64,000 nucleotides of DNA from Gremmenia infestans (lineage: Eukaryota > Ascomycota > Leotiomycetes > Helotiales > Hamatocanthoscyphaceae), in the NCBI GenBank assembly GCA_032629725.1, contig JAFEVB010000020.1:208501-272500 (forward strand), read 5' to 3'. The notes under the pieces were generated by a model, which saw only the letters and a program-made list of their open reading frames with translations, did no database searches and was not told the DNA's origin. Of this stretch, positions 45,141 through 57,173 are shown piece by piece (positions within the stretch are counted from its first letter, which is position 1; each line of letters begins with the position of its first letter). The position numbers were made by a program, and so were the translations under genes.

Positions 45141-46590
45141 CTAAGTCGACCTTCCTTGCTTTTGATTACCGTTTGTCCAGCATTTCTCTCTCGCCGCTAC
45201 AGGCAGGAAGAAGTCTTTTCCATTCCTTTTATACAACCTTAGGACTCTAGGCTTCTCCTCCATTTTGCAAACTAACATGCACTTTCCTCCCTTCACCCCC
45301 TTCGCAATCTCTTTAATCTCGGTGATAAGGCCTACCAAAGTGCTTAAGTGCCTCTGGTTCCTGCTCTCCCAAGCTGCGAAATGCTCGTCCATATTCAATC
45401 TTTCTGGCTCCACTTCAACCAGTCCTTCTTTATGCCGGCCGACAAACAAGTGATGTGTTTGCGCGATCCAAAGCTGTGGTATGACTTCCTGCATCTTCAG
45501 ACTCGCCGAGCGTGATTTTAGTTCAAGTATAGTTTTGTTGTCTACTAGACGTCCTCTTTGGATCACCTTGACTTCAGATGCTGGGGATGAAGCAAATACG
45601 TTGGCCGAGTTCTGGAAATGGAGATCTGAGAGTGCTTGATCAAGTTCATCATCAATACCAGAACCATCGTCAACATATCCATCAACTTCAAATCTAACGA
45701 GGCTTTCGATTCCACCTAAGCTGTAGCGTATAATTCGATGATGTCCAGAACTTTCTTGTAGGTTTGAATCAAAGCTTAGAAAAGCCTTCTCAAACTCATG
45801 ACCATATCCGGAATCTCGAGCTCCGGTAATTATTTGAACTTGGTTTTCCTCCCACCGCGTGAGGAACATTGTATCTTCGACAATGTCGACATCGATTCGC
45901 CAGCTTCTCGGAACTTTGCCTGAAGCAAACTGCAGCAATTTGCGGAGACTATTTCGATCTGTTGTCAAATCGATGGGTTTCATATCGAAGTTTGGGTGCG
46001 TTATGAGCAAGGCTTTGAAAAACGGATCGAATGATGCTGAAGGGCTGCGGTGATTGTTTTGATCGATAAATACTTGTCCGTTGTCCTTTGGAACTTGATA
46101 TGGAAGACTAGGAGGGTTCCACTTTGCTGGGCATCCTAGAATTGATTGTTAGCACGCTATCGAGACACTTCTTGCAAAGTGAAATAAAGGACGGTATACC
46201 AGGAACAAATATCATAGGCGCGTCTGAATTGCTCCAATTGTATGATGCGACGAGATTGAAGTCCTTAATATCTATAAGGCAGGTTGGTTTCTGAATCTCA
46301 GACAACTCAACTTGTTTCAGCAGTTCGCCAGCATTCTTTATCATTTCACGATGCTTAAAAAATCGTTTCCTCGATTTCTGCTCTTCAGATGTTCTAGTAA
46401 TAGGTGAAGAGGTGGGAGTTATTGGAATTACTATAGAAAATTATCAACTCCACGCTCACCAGTGCTAAAGGGAGAAAGAAACGAGAAACTTGCTCCTGGA
46501 TGCATTTCTTTCGTGAGAATATCGACACTTTTCGCCATATTGACAGTTTCCTTTGAGCCATCTCCTACAAGTGGCGCCATCTGATGCCAT
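45141..46590 (-). CDS. CCCH zinc-finger protein of a conserved fungal family, with a GC-AG intron
   Basis: Exons 46590-46494, 46430-46200 and 46135-45141 give 440 aa. Exon 1 encodes a CCCH finger, TCRRWLKGNCQYGEKCRYSH (C8-x7-C16-x5-C22-x3-H26), a class that usually binds RNA. No GT donor keeps this frame; GCAAGT at 46493-46488 with acceptor CTATAG gives a normal 63-bp intron and joins in phase to a basic EEQKSRKRFFKHREM segment. The second intron is GT-AG (64 bp). The large C-terminal part (KDFNLVASYNWSNSDAPMIF, DNGQVFIDQNNHRSP, TDRNSLRKLLQF, GYGHEFEKAF, SSGHHRIIRYSLGGIESLVR) matches a widespread fungal family, often mis-named after geranylgeranyl diphosphate synthase, of unknown function. 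Without exon 1 the finger is lost. Confidence 0.82.
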
Positions 46591-48361
46591 GTTGAGTGAC
46601 TGAACGCTCGATTTACCTAATTTTCGGCGGATAATAAAAGCGTGTTAGAATCGTAGCTCTGAAGATCCAGGCGCGCCGGCGAAGATAGAAGCGGGGCAAC
46701 ATGTGTGTTGTTTCTAGGTTGTGCATGCCGTGTGTTCAGGGTACAATTGCTTGAGTTGACTGCTGTTCTACAGTGGGAAGTACGCTGTATATGTAGGGCC
46801 CCCAGGCCCTAGCATGCCTGTTATGCATTCCACAGGCTATTGCATGCCATACGCTATTGCATTCCAACAACATTCCAACAATGTGAGGTTAGCGCAGAAG
46901 CGCGATGCGGGATACTACATGCGTCATAATATTCTTCCCTTTTCCTCCACAGATCAACTGTACCAAATCGAGGACTGGTGTTGTTTCATGTAATCCCAAT
47001 CGTAGCCAGTGCGCCAATTGTACCTAAAATGGAAGCACTTCCAACAGCATTGGTGCTTCATTAGTCTGCGAGCACTCTCCGCGCCAGGTGTCCTTTCTGC
47101 CTCAGCTCCCACGGGCATAGAGTCGGAGAACTCCTAAGAAACTTATAGACGCGCGGTGCGGATTGCTATCATATATCTGGTGGTTAATCGTATCGAATCT
47201 CATACCCTGACGAAGAATTGGACAAAGAATAAAGCATGATCTATACTGTGACCCACTAAGGACGACTCTATGACCCTCTTCCATTATGGTCTCAACCCCG
47301 GCGTCTACTTGATGAACACCAGTATTCGAATTGGCCAGATAAGAATAATAAAGCTATTGCAGCAGATAAAGTCGTAATCGTAAACTCTTTAAATAGCTTA
47401 AGTTTATCCGATTCCGAAGGACTTGATAACCAGCAAACTTGGCTCTTTTCGCCCCATCCGAGATCCGTGTATTGCACAACCAGAACTTTGAGTATTGGAG
47501 TACTGTAGTCAGCCAGTGGGAGTGATAGGAAAGCACTGATCTCCCGTGTTGACACCACACTTCATTCACCTTCTTTCTTACCCCATAAAATATCAATCAA
47601 TCACACATTACATCGCAACCATCGTATCCCAACACCACATCCACATCCACATTTATTCAGACGCCGTAGGGAGTACTGTAACATAACATGACTCAGGCAC
47701 CTCCACCCTCTAGATATGCCGTTTATAAACCGAAAAACTGGGCAGTAGATTGCACTAGAGTGGGTTGAAGTAAAGTCGGTACATTTACCTAGATGCATTT
47801 GTTGCGTGGAGGTGGAGGTGGAGGTGAAGGAGTTTGTGAAGTTCTTTATAAGTAGCAGCGAGGGAATTGATGGAAGGCAGAAAGAAATGGGATGGGTCGC
47901 TCGGCTGGTTGGTTGCGCGATTTTGATGGTTACAACTGATGTCTTGGTCTGTTAATCTGTTAGTGTGTTCAAGAACATCAAGCTTAGTCCTGCTTGCTGC
48001 TTCTCGCTGCCTGCAGGTGCGATATTTCTTCGAGGCTTCGACTCATCTATTAATCACAAAGTCGATGGTTCGTATTGGGCATATCATATGGTATATTGTT
48101 TATCTCGTCTCATACTAAACTTTAACTTCTACAGTACAAAGCCAAAACTAAGCACCGCTTTCATGACATTCTCAACCAAAATCACCAGCACGAGCTTTTA
48201 ACATGAATGAAGGAATACCTGACATGAATCAGATGCTCAACCACCACCACCACCACGTGCACACTTCTTCGATGCTCTAGTGGGAACAGCAAAAGCCGCC
48301 ACAAAACTCTAGCCTGACCACTTTGGAAGAGGCAGGACCTCACTTCTCGTTGCTGGACTAC
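46591..48361. other. Intergenic region, no gene seen
   Basis: It holds a palindromic, repetitive block near 46795-46880 (GGGCCCCCAGGCCC, then three TATTGCATKCC-type units), and GTGGAGGTGGAGGTGGAGGT near 47806-47825. Minus-strand ORFs at 47292-47800 lack domains. The right end is the 3' region of the membrane-protein gene. Confidence 0.4.
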
Positions 48362-49366
48362 TTAGGTCTTGTAGACGGTTGGCTTCATGTGTGCCATCCC
48401 GTTCAACTTGGCAATTCCATTCGATTTTGCCGTGCCAGCCGACGAATTCAGCGATATCTTCCCTACCTGAGCGCCTCCAACGGCAAACGGGTCACGTTGC
48501 AAAATAAGATGCATCATAGCGCCCGCCTGTATGAGCGAAAGAGCAACGGTACAAAGTCCGCCCAACTGCGTGGTTAATGGCGAGAAGTCTCCGTTGATAA
48601 CAAAGATAGTTGGCATGGCCGACAGCGTGAATCCACCGATATAACAGCATGGCATGAGGGCCAGCACAAATACGCTGCGCCAGCCGTTGAACCATTCGCG
48701 GTAGCGGTACGCGATCGCCACGCTGAGGAATAGCGAGGAGACGTTGGAGAACAACCACCAGCAGGGGAACATCTTGAATAGTACCAGCGGCTGGTGACCA
48801 AAGTACATGTAGATGCCTCCGTAGTTCAGCAGGATTTCCTCGAGGATGATATCCGCGGCGCCCGATGCGCCAAGGCAGAGCCATAGTGTGCGTGTGCTGA
48901 CTTCACGGAGGAGGACGGCGTAGAGGATGTAGGCGAGGATGGCACCAAAGGCCCACCACATGACGCCGACGTAGGCATCGTATTCACGGCCCATGAGGAA
49001 GAAGAGAAGCATGCTGGGGTTGTGGGACTGCGACCAGTAGCAGCCGCCGAGGTAGTTGTCGATGGCTTCTGGGACGACGCAGAAGAGGGAGCCGAAGACC
49101 ATGGCGATAGGGACGGTGGACTTGAAACGCTTGCAGTCCGCGAGAGCGATGACGCTGAATCCAATGGCGATGCTGAACATGACGGCGGTCGATACTATTA
49201 CGTGTGTCACATCTTGGGCGAAAAGGTCGTTGGGTGGTGCTGGCGTGCGGAAGTTCTCTGAAAGTATTACTTTCGTCTGGGCATTCTGTGCCAGCGCCTG
49301 GGGTAGCATGGCGAGGAGTGCCATAGTGGCTGCTCCCAAAGTAGGAAGATTGTTCGTGATTGCCAT
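48362..49366 (-). CDS. Multi-pass membrane protein, possibly AveC-cyclase-like
   Basis: A single 334-aa exon. The first ~27 residues (TMALLAMLPQALAQ) look like a cleavable signal or first span. About seven further hydrophobic segments follow, among them HVIVSTAVMFSIAIGFSVIA, TVPIAMVFGSLFCVV, YVGVMWWAFGAILAYILYAV, WWLFSNVSSLFLSVAIAY and SVFVLALMPCCYIGGFTLSA. Acidic residues sit at span borders (VVPEAIDNYLGG, ADIILEEIL), and aromatic-rich loops such as MGREYDAYVGVMWW recall membrane-bound AveC-type spirocyclases. That similarity is from general pattern only and I am not sure of it. There are no neighbouring biosynthetic genes. A strong start at 49366 follows a T-rich leader. Confidence 0.72.
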   Translation of the reverse strand: MAITNNLPTLGAATMALLAMLPQALAQNAQTKVILSENFRTPAPPNDLFAQDVTHVIVSTAVMFSIAIGFSVIALADCKRFKSTVPIAMVFGSLFCVVPEAIDNYLGGCYWSQSHNPSMLLFFLMGREYDAYVGVMWWAFGAILAYILYAVLLREVSTRTLWLCLGASGAADIILEEILLNYGGIYMYFGHQPLVLFKMFPCWWLFSNVSSLFLSVAIAYRYREWFNGWRSVFVLALMPCCYIGGFTLSAMPTIFVINGDFSPLTTQLGGLCTVALSLIQAGAMMHLILQRDPFAVGGAQVGKISLNSSAGTAKSNGIAKLNGMAHMKPTVYKT

Positions 49367-51861
49367 ATTTGTTGTTTGGATTTATAGACAAAATTGGTTT
49401 ACTGACCATAGGTAGTGACGGAAAAGTAGGACTGGAAGGAGATCAACCAGCTGTTTATATAAGAAGATACATAGCAGGGGGCGGATCCGCGGGATGAGGG
49501 GTCGTCGTGTGAGGTGACGTAGAAAGACCTAGGATGTAAATCTGGTTGGAGTTTGGTCTGAATAGTGAAAAAGGATCCGAAAAGGGTCCAGCGGAGACGT
49601 ACAGTACGAATACGGATCAATTTCGGCTCAAGTGCGAAACAGTATTACCTAGGTCTTACTGTACTGCACATTTACGTCGATAACATGGATCAAACTAGTA
49701 TTGTACATGAAGGCACATGTTAATGCGAAGTAATAATGATAGTGGAGAAAATAGTGGTTTGGTGCCGTTTTTAGATTCCCCTTAAAAGTGGAGAAGAGGC
49801 AAACGAAAAAGATGTGCCTTCAGCCATCCCCACGATTTTGAACCACCAAACTGGAACATTTTTTACAGCTCCATTTTGCGGAACTTTTAGATTATGTCAG
49901 CCTACTTGAAAATAAGACTGCAGAGCTCATTCATAGGGCTCGAATGTCACCAAGAGCCCATAATCAATAATGTAGTAATCTCGAATATTATTATGGTTTT
50001 AGTGAGTCTATTTAAGAAATGGGGGAGAAACATCTAGATTAAGGAGATCTTCGCATGCAATAAATGTAACCCTAGCTAAGACACTTCTAATAGGAATTGA
50101 AAGACTACCGAAACAGAACCATTGTACGAAAACGATCTCTCGAAGTATAAAGAACACTGCCAACCTGAGCAGAGAAAATATTCGACATTCTGTGCGGATA
50201 ATATCTTTCGAGGAGTACTACCTACCTACATTCCACCAGATTGCCCAGGACTTAAAGAGGTAGTAGTTATTAAAAACGTTTATTAGCAGTGGTAGATACG
50301 CCGACGACCCCAACAACTGCGAGGATAGCACGAAGTCATCTTCGGGATACGCTAGCCTACGATGCTGAGTTAACCTCTAACCTCATTTTCAACTATTGTC
50401 TTTATAAAGACCCTCCCTTTCGACCGTACACTCTCTCGGTCGCCCTCGCGCGTTAGAATGTCTATCTCTTGAGCAAGTAATATTTCTCTCAAAAGAGCAA
50501 ATCAACGTACGGTACGCCCTGCAAACTTTTGTTGCCCACTACTACTAAAGAAGCAGGAGATTTTGTGTTGCACAAGGTGAAAATCCCTGAAGCTGGACCA
50601 CCTTGGGACGTCCTGGATTCATAGTTGGAATCAAGAACAGAACGCCCGTCTATTTCGAATCCGACAAAAACGAAGACCTCGGCAAAGATACCGTAGAGCC
50701 GCCGGGATATACCATACCTCACATGACATCTCACTAGTACGTTGTAGACGCACATCACCAATTTGCGCATATCGACATGTTGGCTGGGATACACAAGGAG
50801 AGTCAGGAATAGCTACTGTATACGATTCGCAACATGTACCTCGATCCAAGATCCAAACATCCGACACAATTGAGCTAGGTAATGTCTAGCCCTAAAGGAA
50901 CTTTCGACGTTCCGACCGGCGGCCGGAACCTGCGTGCGCCGTGCATTCTCATACCCCGTCCGTACTGTACAGTAATCTACTCGAAATCTTCCTCCTTCAC
51001 CTTCCAGCCGTATGTCGCCGTGCCGGCGAGAAGTTCTCGGGTGTCACGACTCACGCCATAAAATGTTGCCTGATACTGTAACATTGGACGATTAATTCTC
51101 GTGGCCAAGATCTCGCCTCACGAGTCACGACTCACGACTCACGACCATCGAACGACATACAATATCGTGATCGTGCGAGCGCCTATACGTATATCTTCAA
51201 CTGGCAGATAAACAATGCTGTCGTGCGGTGCCGATACAGTAGGTATTCACGTTAAATTCGATTCAATATATATATATATAAATCCAAGAGGTGGAAAACA
51301 CAAATCTGGATTCCGAAGGGGCCGGGGTTTTTCAAGAAATGGTACTTTAAAGGAGAGGGGGGGGAGCGAGGGGAGGCAGCAGATCTACCTTAGGTAGACT
51401 CGCTTAATATATTGTGATATGATTATGGTTTGACCTGCCTGGTATCAATGATCAGTCCCGGAATTCGAAGGCCCAAGATCCCTCGCTCACTCACTAAGGT
51501 ACACTTTCAAGCGTCTACGAACATTCCACTCAACGGCAAGACTGAAGGAATAGTGTTGCATTAAACGTTGTCTCATGATACTGTCCCCCTTCCGATAAAC
51601 AAACCCTTCCTTCCAGGTGCATGCATGCACACGTGCCCGGCCGTCTAGAACCCACTTCCATGTATCCCAACATTATTTATCAAAACAGAACCTCTGAAAC
51701 GACTGACCCCATCCGTTCTTCTTTTCCTGGTGCACGGCACCTATCCATCTATCCATCCAATCCAACCCAATCCAATCCAACGCAATGCAATGCAAAATGC
51801 AAAAATGAAAATCAACCAAACCCCCTATTCCGCGCTGCGGCCTGCTCATCTCATCTCATCT
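49367..51861. other. Intergenic region, no gene supported
   Basis: It contains GTACAGTAC at 49599-49607, TACCTAGGT at 49646-49654, GTACTGTACAGTAA at 50962-50975, three CACGACTCACGACTCACGAC-type repeats near 51120-51145, and an AT dinucleotide run at 51268-51281. CCAATCCAA repeats lie near 51755-51782, downstream of the BAS2-like gene. ORFs at 50489-50867 on the minus strand have no domain. Confidence 0.4.
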
Positions 51862-52473
51862 CTAAGCCCTGAAAAGCTTCGCGCTCGACACAAACCCACA
51901 ACCCGTCTTCCCAGCCTGCGTCTGCGCCCCCAATCCCGAGCAAATGCCCGACGGCCCCGCACAGCACGTACTCCCACAATCGGCACCGCTGAGACACTGG
52001 CCGCCGATAAACTGAGCCCCCGCCGCATTCCCGACATTCTTGACGCCCGACGGATCGAAAGCCGGACCACCCGCTGCATTGGTACCGGCTACTGCACTGC
52101 CCGTTGCTGCTAGAGCAGTGCTGCTCGTTGCTGATACTGCTGCTGCTGCGACATTAGAAGCGGCCGGAGAGGTTTCGTTTGAGCTGGAGAAGCCGCAGCC
52201 TGTCTTGCCGTTTTGCGTCTGGGCGCCCACGCCGGAGCAGATTCCGGTCGGGTTGGCGCAACATGCTGAGCCACAATCGGCGTTGGAGAGGCATTGGCCG
52301 CCGATGAATTGGGTGCCGGCGTTGTTGCCGACGTTTTTGGCGCCCGAGGGGTCGAAGGGTGGGACGGCGGAGACGAGGAGTGCGACTGAGAGATGTTAGC
52401 TAGTGCGCGATTGTGGAATGGTTAGAGGCGAGAACGTACGGTTCAGGAGAGTAGTGATGGTAAAGGCCTTCAT
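51862..52473 (-). CDS. Secreted cysteine-rich protein with two BAS2-like domains
   Basis: Exons 52473-52440 and 52385-51862, with a 54-bp intron (GTACGT...TCTCAG) that splits the signal peptide (MKAFTITTLLNLALLVSAVP), give 185 aa. Two near-identical cysteine modules follow. Module 1 (~22-77) has C43, C49, C53, C54, C61, C75; module 2 (~121-176) has C142, C148, C152, C153, C160, C174. The spacing (6, 4, 1, 7, 14) is identical. Each starts FDPSGxKNVGNxAGxQFIGG and ends KTGCGF. The module resembles the biotrophy-associated secreted protein 2 (BAS2) of Magnaporthe and Colletotrichum, which normally has a single module of about 100 aa. A ~40-residue Ala/Ser/Thr linker joins them. Probably apoplastic or cell-surface; any effector role is inference. 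Confidence 0.87.
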
Positions 52474-54600
52474 GTTTGCGGGTTGTGTTGGTGTTGGAAT
52501 GAAATGTATATTTATATGTATTGGGATATCTGAATGAGATTCGTTGACAGTCTAAAGAGTTTGAAGGAGTGTAGAAGAGGAAATTCGTGTCGAACGAAGG
52601 AAAGTATAAAGTAAAGTACTGTACAAGCGTCAAGCCGTGTGGTGATGATGAGGATAACAAGAACAGAACGAGAAGAGGACAACTGCCATCTTATATACTG
52701 CATCGACTTCGACTAGGGCAGATTTCACGGTGTACTCGTACAGGACTCGAGATGCAAGTGATCACGTCGGCCTGGGTATCCCCCGTTTCCTTTTTCCCCG
52801 AACAAGTTTTAGAACCAGGGGGGCCTGTGAAGAAACTGCACAATCAGGCAGCGTCCTCCGATGATATCAAGTACGAAGTATAGAGATGTGCAGTCTTTGC
52901 AGATCAATGCAGTGCAACCGCCGCTTTGGGACGAATCACAGCCTCACTGACAGGAGGATCAATTGAAACGGGGCAGGGGATGGGAGGGGATGAACGCGAT
53001 GCCTCGATATGCGGCTAGGTGATACTCGGCAGCCGCCACGATTAGCAGTTTGATACTCGGAACTTGTTTCGCATGGCTCCGGAGGATTTGCCTGCGATCG
53101 GCTCATGGTCCGGGAGTGTGAGATGGGAGATGGGATACTGTATGATGGGATGAGATGGGATAGGATAGGGTTTCTTGTGATGGGTGATGGATGGTCTTGA
53201 TTTTGGACGGGGCTTGTTTGGTATACGCGGGGAAGCCAAGGAGCACTAAAGCCACAGCCAGCAGCCACGCCACTCCCGAAAGGGCGCTTACCGATAGGCC
53301 ATTGCCCTTGTAATTCAGGGGGGAAACCTTAAATGGACTTCTGCCTCTCTCGTATCTCACTATTCGAATTCTCTCCCATTACTCCTAGAAATTCAATCAT
53401 TTATTCCAATACATAGTTTCAAGAGAAACAAACCTCTCAACTATCAATTCATTATTATTATCATCATCATCTCAAATGTCACCTTGCATGTCATGAGTGG
53501 CGCACGCATCGGTTAATGAATTGAATTCAAGTTAGCCGACCTCACCTCCTGTCTCGAAAGTGGTGATGCGATGCGTCTGCGGTTTCAAAACACACATAGG
53601 CCTACAACCATCAAACACGAGATGAAATGCGATAAGCGGTCCTTTGTTACAAATCAGTAGTGACAAAGCCGCGCTTTTGTTCCGATTGCCCAGTTGCAGT
53701 TTTTGCTTTATATTGCGCCGTGTCCGCAGTACGCCTCCTCAAACGCAGCATGTCCAGTACTGAAATTACTGTATGGCCTGGGTTGTAAACACGTTAAATT
53801 GATGAATGGTGAAATATACACTGCGTTCAGCTTTAAAGAGGTTTTTATGTAAGAGCAAGCAAGCTGTTTAGAACGCTTTAGAACACGCTGCTAGTACGTT
53901 TTTCTGATTCTTGCTTGATATACTAATGTTGGAAACTGGATTGGTATTGAATTATTAGTCAGAAGGCACTAGAACGGTCTTCCTTCTAGCTTATACGCAC
54001 TTCATCTTCTACCCACAGCCTCATAGACCACATCTGAACCTCTAAACCCCAACCAAATCTTGTCACGCGGGGCATCACGTGACTATAGGCCTCCGTGAAT
54101 GTGTAGTAGCACAGGGAAAATCGCAGCAACTGTACCAGATATGTTTCTCAAACTCCTAGCTCTATAGAAATAACCGCTGTGATCTCAACTCCTATAGTCT
54201 TTTACGCGGCCGTCTGCACAAAAAGCTTTATGCTCTTTATGCTAGATAGAAAAAAGCGGCACTCACTACCATTCACTTTTAATATTCTACGCCATCTAGC
54301 ACAATATAAATTAGTGCCGCTTACATTTACTGCGAAGGCTTCTTCATTTTATAGAGACAGCCGTAAAACACTGTAGGAGTTACATGTTACATCAAAGCAA
54401 CTAACAGGAATGTTAGCTGCCGTATTAACGAGGGTTAAATATTCTAACTAAAACTACTACAGACTCTTTACAGATATGTTTTCTTTGGGCCTCATTACCC
54501 CATCCATCTAAAACTCCAACTATCCGACCAAAGCCCTACATACAGATCCTTCGGTCACACTTTCCGATTCCTCGCGTGTTGTTGTCATACTCAATCTAAC
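52474..54600. other. Intergenic region, no gene supported
   Basis: The upstream leader of the BAS2-like gene includes a GTACTGTAC at 52616-52624. Repetitive GGGATGAGATGGGATAGGAT sequence lies near 53128-53170, and ATTATTATTATCATCATCAT near 53451-53470. At 54255-54325 an inverted pair AAGCGGCACT / AGTGCCGCTT flanks an AT-rich stretch, perhaps a degraded repeat. ORFs lack coding features. Confidence 0.4.
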
Positions 54601-54639
54601 GTCGACTCCCGAGACACTAACACTTCTGTTAGAGACTAC

Positions 54640-55887
54640 CACATCTCCGACCAAGACTTAGATCCTGGCATTGACTATTACGCGCAAGGCTGCATAGCCC
54701 CGGCAGCCCAAGATTAGACTCTCGTCTGCAGCGTTCGCTTCTAGCCCGCGGCTTCGAAGAGTGGAATGCGCGAACTCCTTCCTGTCCTGTGGCCGACGAA
54801 ATGCGTGACTTCTATTTCGGCCCCAATGCTGCTAAAAATGTGTGGGATGCTGGTAATCCTTGTTGCAATCTTCCATCAACTTGCCGAGAATATCGCTGTT
54901 CTTCTCAAGGCAGGTGCAAATCCCAACGCCGTATTACATGCGGCAACAAGAGCGGAATACTGCCATGGTAAGGCATCTCCTGGATATAGGGTATGATCCA
55001 AATATCCAGCCTGTAGCGGACGTTCCTCGAACGTTTTCACCTCTCGTTGCAACGATCACACTCTGTGATCCATGGAATGAAGAAACTTATGACATCTTAT
55101 CCTCGCATCCTAATATCAATTCCCATGTCCGGACGCCTGTCTATAATATTCACCTTCTTCACTTCACAGCAGCAATTCTGTGCCTTCCTCTGCTGCGAAA
55201 ACTAACGGCTTGTGTTACTTTAAAAGATGTAGGAACTACTGCGTTATAACATACTCTCTTACACATCGCCTGTTTACCCCTAAATCAAGATTACATTCAA
55301 CGGTGCTCCTCCAAATGCTGGACCTCGATCCACGAAGCCCGTTCATTTTGTCGAAAGCCAATAAACATCTATGAAAAGCTTCCTGGGGACGGAGGCTATA
55401 AATACCCCGGTAATATAAACATCGCGTTGTTTAAAGATCTCGGACCACCATCTTCTGACTATTTCGAGAATCAGATGGAAGGCCTCGTGCGCCTTCTAAT
55501 CGCGGGTGGAGTGAACCGCATCTCTGCCATGGACATCCTTGGAAACACGGCACTGCACTATCTAGCTGGTGACGGACGAGCCACTCGGCGCTCATCTCGT
55601 TTCTGAGATGTCAGGGGAGGGCCGAGGAAAGCTGGGTGGGGAACAGGAATAGGCATGGCTTCACAGCACAATAGTTGTTCGAAGATGCGCAGAGGGCCGT
55701 CCCTGTTGAAGGACAGGTCTGCGAGGCCTTTTGGATTGATGAGGAGGGGCGCAAGGCGAAAGAGGAGGAGCGAATCAGACAAGAGGACGTTTGGAGAGAG
55801 CGGTTGGATCCGGAAGAGTTTCAGTGGAGGCTAGAAGCAAGAGAGATGGAAGAAGCAGAAGCAAAAGCAGGAGAGTCGAGTACTTAA
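54640..55887 (+). pseudogene. Ankyrin-repeat protein pseudogene
   Basis: Ankyrin-like pieces appear in different frames along the plus strand: ENIAVLLKAGANPNAVLHAA (about 54880-54945), MVRHLLDIGYDPNIQPVADV (about 54966-55025), then MEGLVRLLIAGGVNRISAMD and ILGNTALHYLAGDG (about 55474-55575). The end is a charged tail with EEGRKAKEEERIRQEDVWRE (to 55887). Stops and frame changes separate the parts, and no single set of ordinary introns joined them. Ankyrin repeats are protein-interaction modules. The order of the pieces suggests one ancestral gene that has decayed, but a badly disrupted gene with several introns is not fully excluded. Confidence 0.55.
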
Positions 55888-56192
55888 CAACCATAGTGTG
55901 TTAAAGGCGGTGTTCGAAGCTATAGAACTTAGGACGGAGTATTTCGACTCCTTTGACTATAATGAGCCTTTCTCCCTAGATCTAAATAATACTTCGAGAC
56001 CTACTATAAGAGAAGGTTCTTAGAGTGATAAGCGCGGCCTGGTTTACCGCCTAGTACAGGGGGTACTCCTATTTACAGTCTACTGTCACTGCCTATAGCC
56101 ACAACTGGATTTCTAGGTTTTACAACCCCGACAGCAAAGCCGTTAAAGTGGGAAAATAGGAGACCATGAATAAATCTAGACATTAGTTGCGG

Positions 56193-57173
56193 TCATGTGA
56201 TAACAGCTCCGTTATTATGTTTGGAGGATTTCACCCTGGAAGAAGCCCTTAGCAGCACAAACGGCATCTCCCCCATCTCCCGTTCAATCCAACCATCCGC
56301 GTCCCCAGGAACTTCTACCTCAAAAACGTTAAGCTTCATCTTGATTTCGCATAAAGGCCCCAACAAGTCCCTCTGCCTTTTCGGTCCCCCAAGAATCAAG
56401 CCGCCCGGATGGTGGAACCTGACCCTGAGCTCTAAGAGCCCCTGCATACCAGCTACCAACTCACAGCATTGCTTCCACATATCCTCGGAGGTCCATCGGT
56501 GGCGGAGATCAAAGGTAAGTGATTTGATGCTATGGAGATGCGCGGGCTGCATTTCATGGGCGAACATTAGGAGCGAGAGCGGGGTATCGAAGTCGAAGGT
56601 ATTTTGTCCGTAAACGACCTTTGTTGTTTCTTCACATCTGTTCGCTTTCATTAGTCCCGGGACTGGTAATGAGGTATCATGGGAAAAAGAGGAATGGCAC
56701 TACATTTGTTTGCATGTCAAGAAGAGCCCAATACCGCCATCAAACCAGCCGTAGTATTGGTCGTCCATGATACGCAGTTGCCGGCATTTTCCTGATAAGC
56801 AGCTTTGATCCTCACCTGCTCTACATCTTCGATACCCAGTAGCAGCTGGTTTCCACGAGGGACGCTGTTTTTGCAGAATGTGAAGTGTTTGGTTCTTGCC
56901 TATGACGTATCCGTATATATCCTCGCGAATGTGGAGCGGGAGCAACAGGATGAGGAATACGGAGGGAGTTGCTTCTTGAGGCTGTAATGCTATTGGTGAT
57001 GACTTTGGCCGGGTTTTGGATACGGTACGTTTGAGTTTGGTTAGGAAAGATGTGGATGATCTTTTCGCTGAAGCTGTCCCGTCTAAGCGGTTCTTGACTG
57101 CCTTCCTGTTGGCCACGTTCTGCGAATCCTGGCCCGGTACTATTCTGAAGGGACTGTCGAATGTAAAACCCAT
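56193..57173 (-). CDS. DUF7730-like fungal protein
   Basis: Exons 57173-56704 and 56637-56193, with a 66-bp intron (GTAGTG...AACAG), give 304 aa. The splice creates GIGLFLTCKQICEETTKVVY, then GQNTFDFDTPLSLLMF, matching the family pattern 'LLTCKQIYxEAxxxLYxxNTF'; the acceptor was chosen for this. Upstream, VFLILLLPLHIREDIYGYVI is the 'LPxEIRxxIYxxVIG' box. The N-terminal ~60 residues are basic and serine-rich. The C-terminal part (LTFDLRHRW, WKQCCELVAGMQGLLELRVR) is the usual mixed alpha/beta stretch. The GTAGTG donor is unusual. Members are abundant in filamentous fungi and functionally uncharacterised. Confidence 0.75.
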
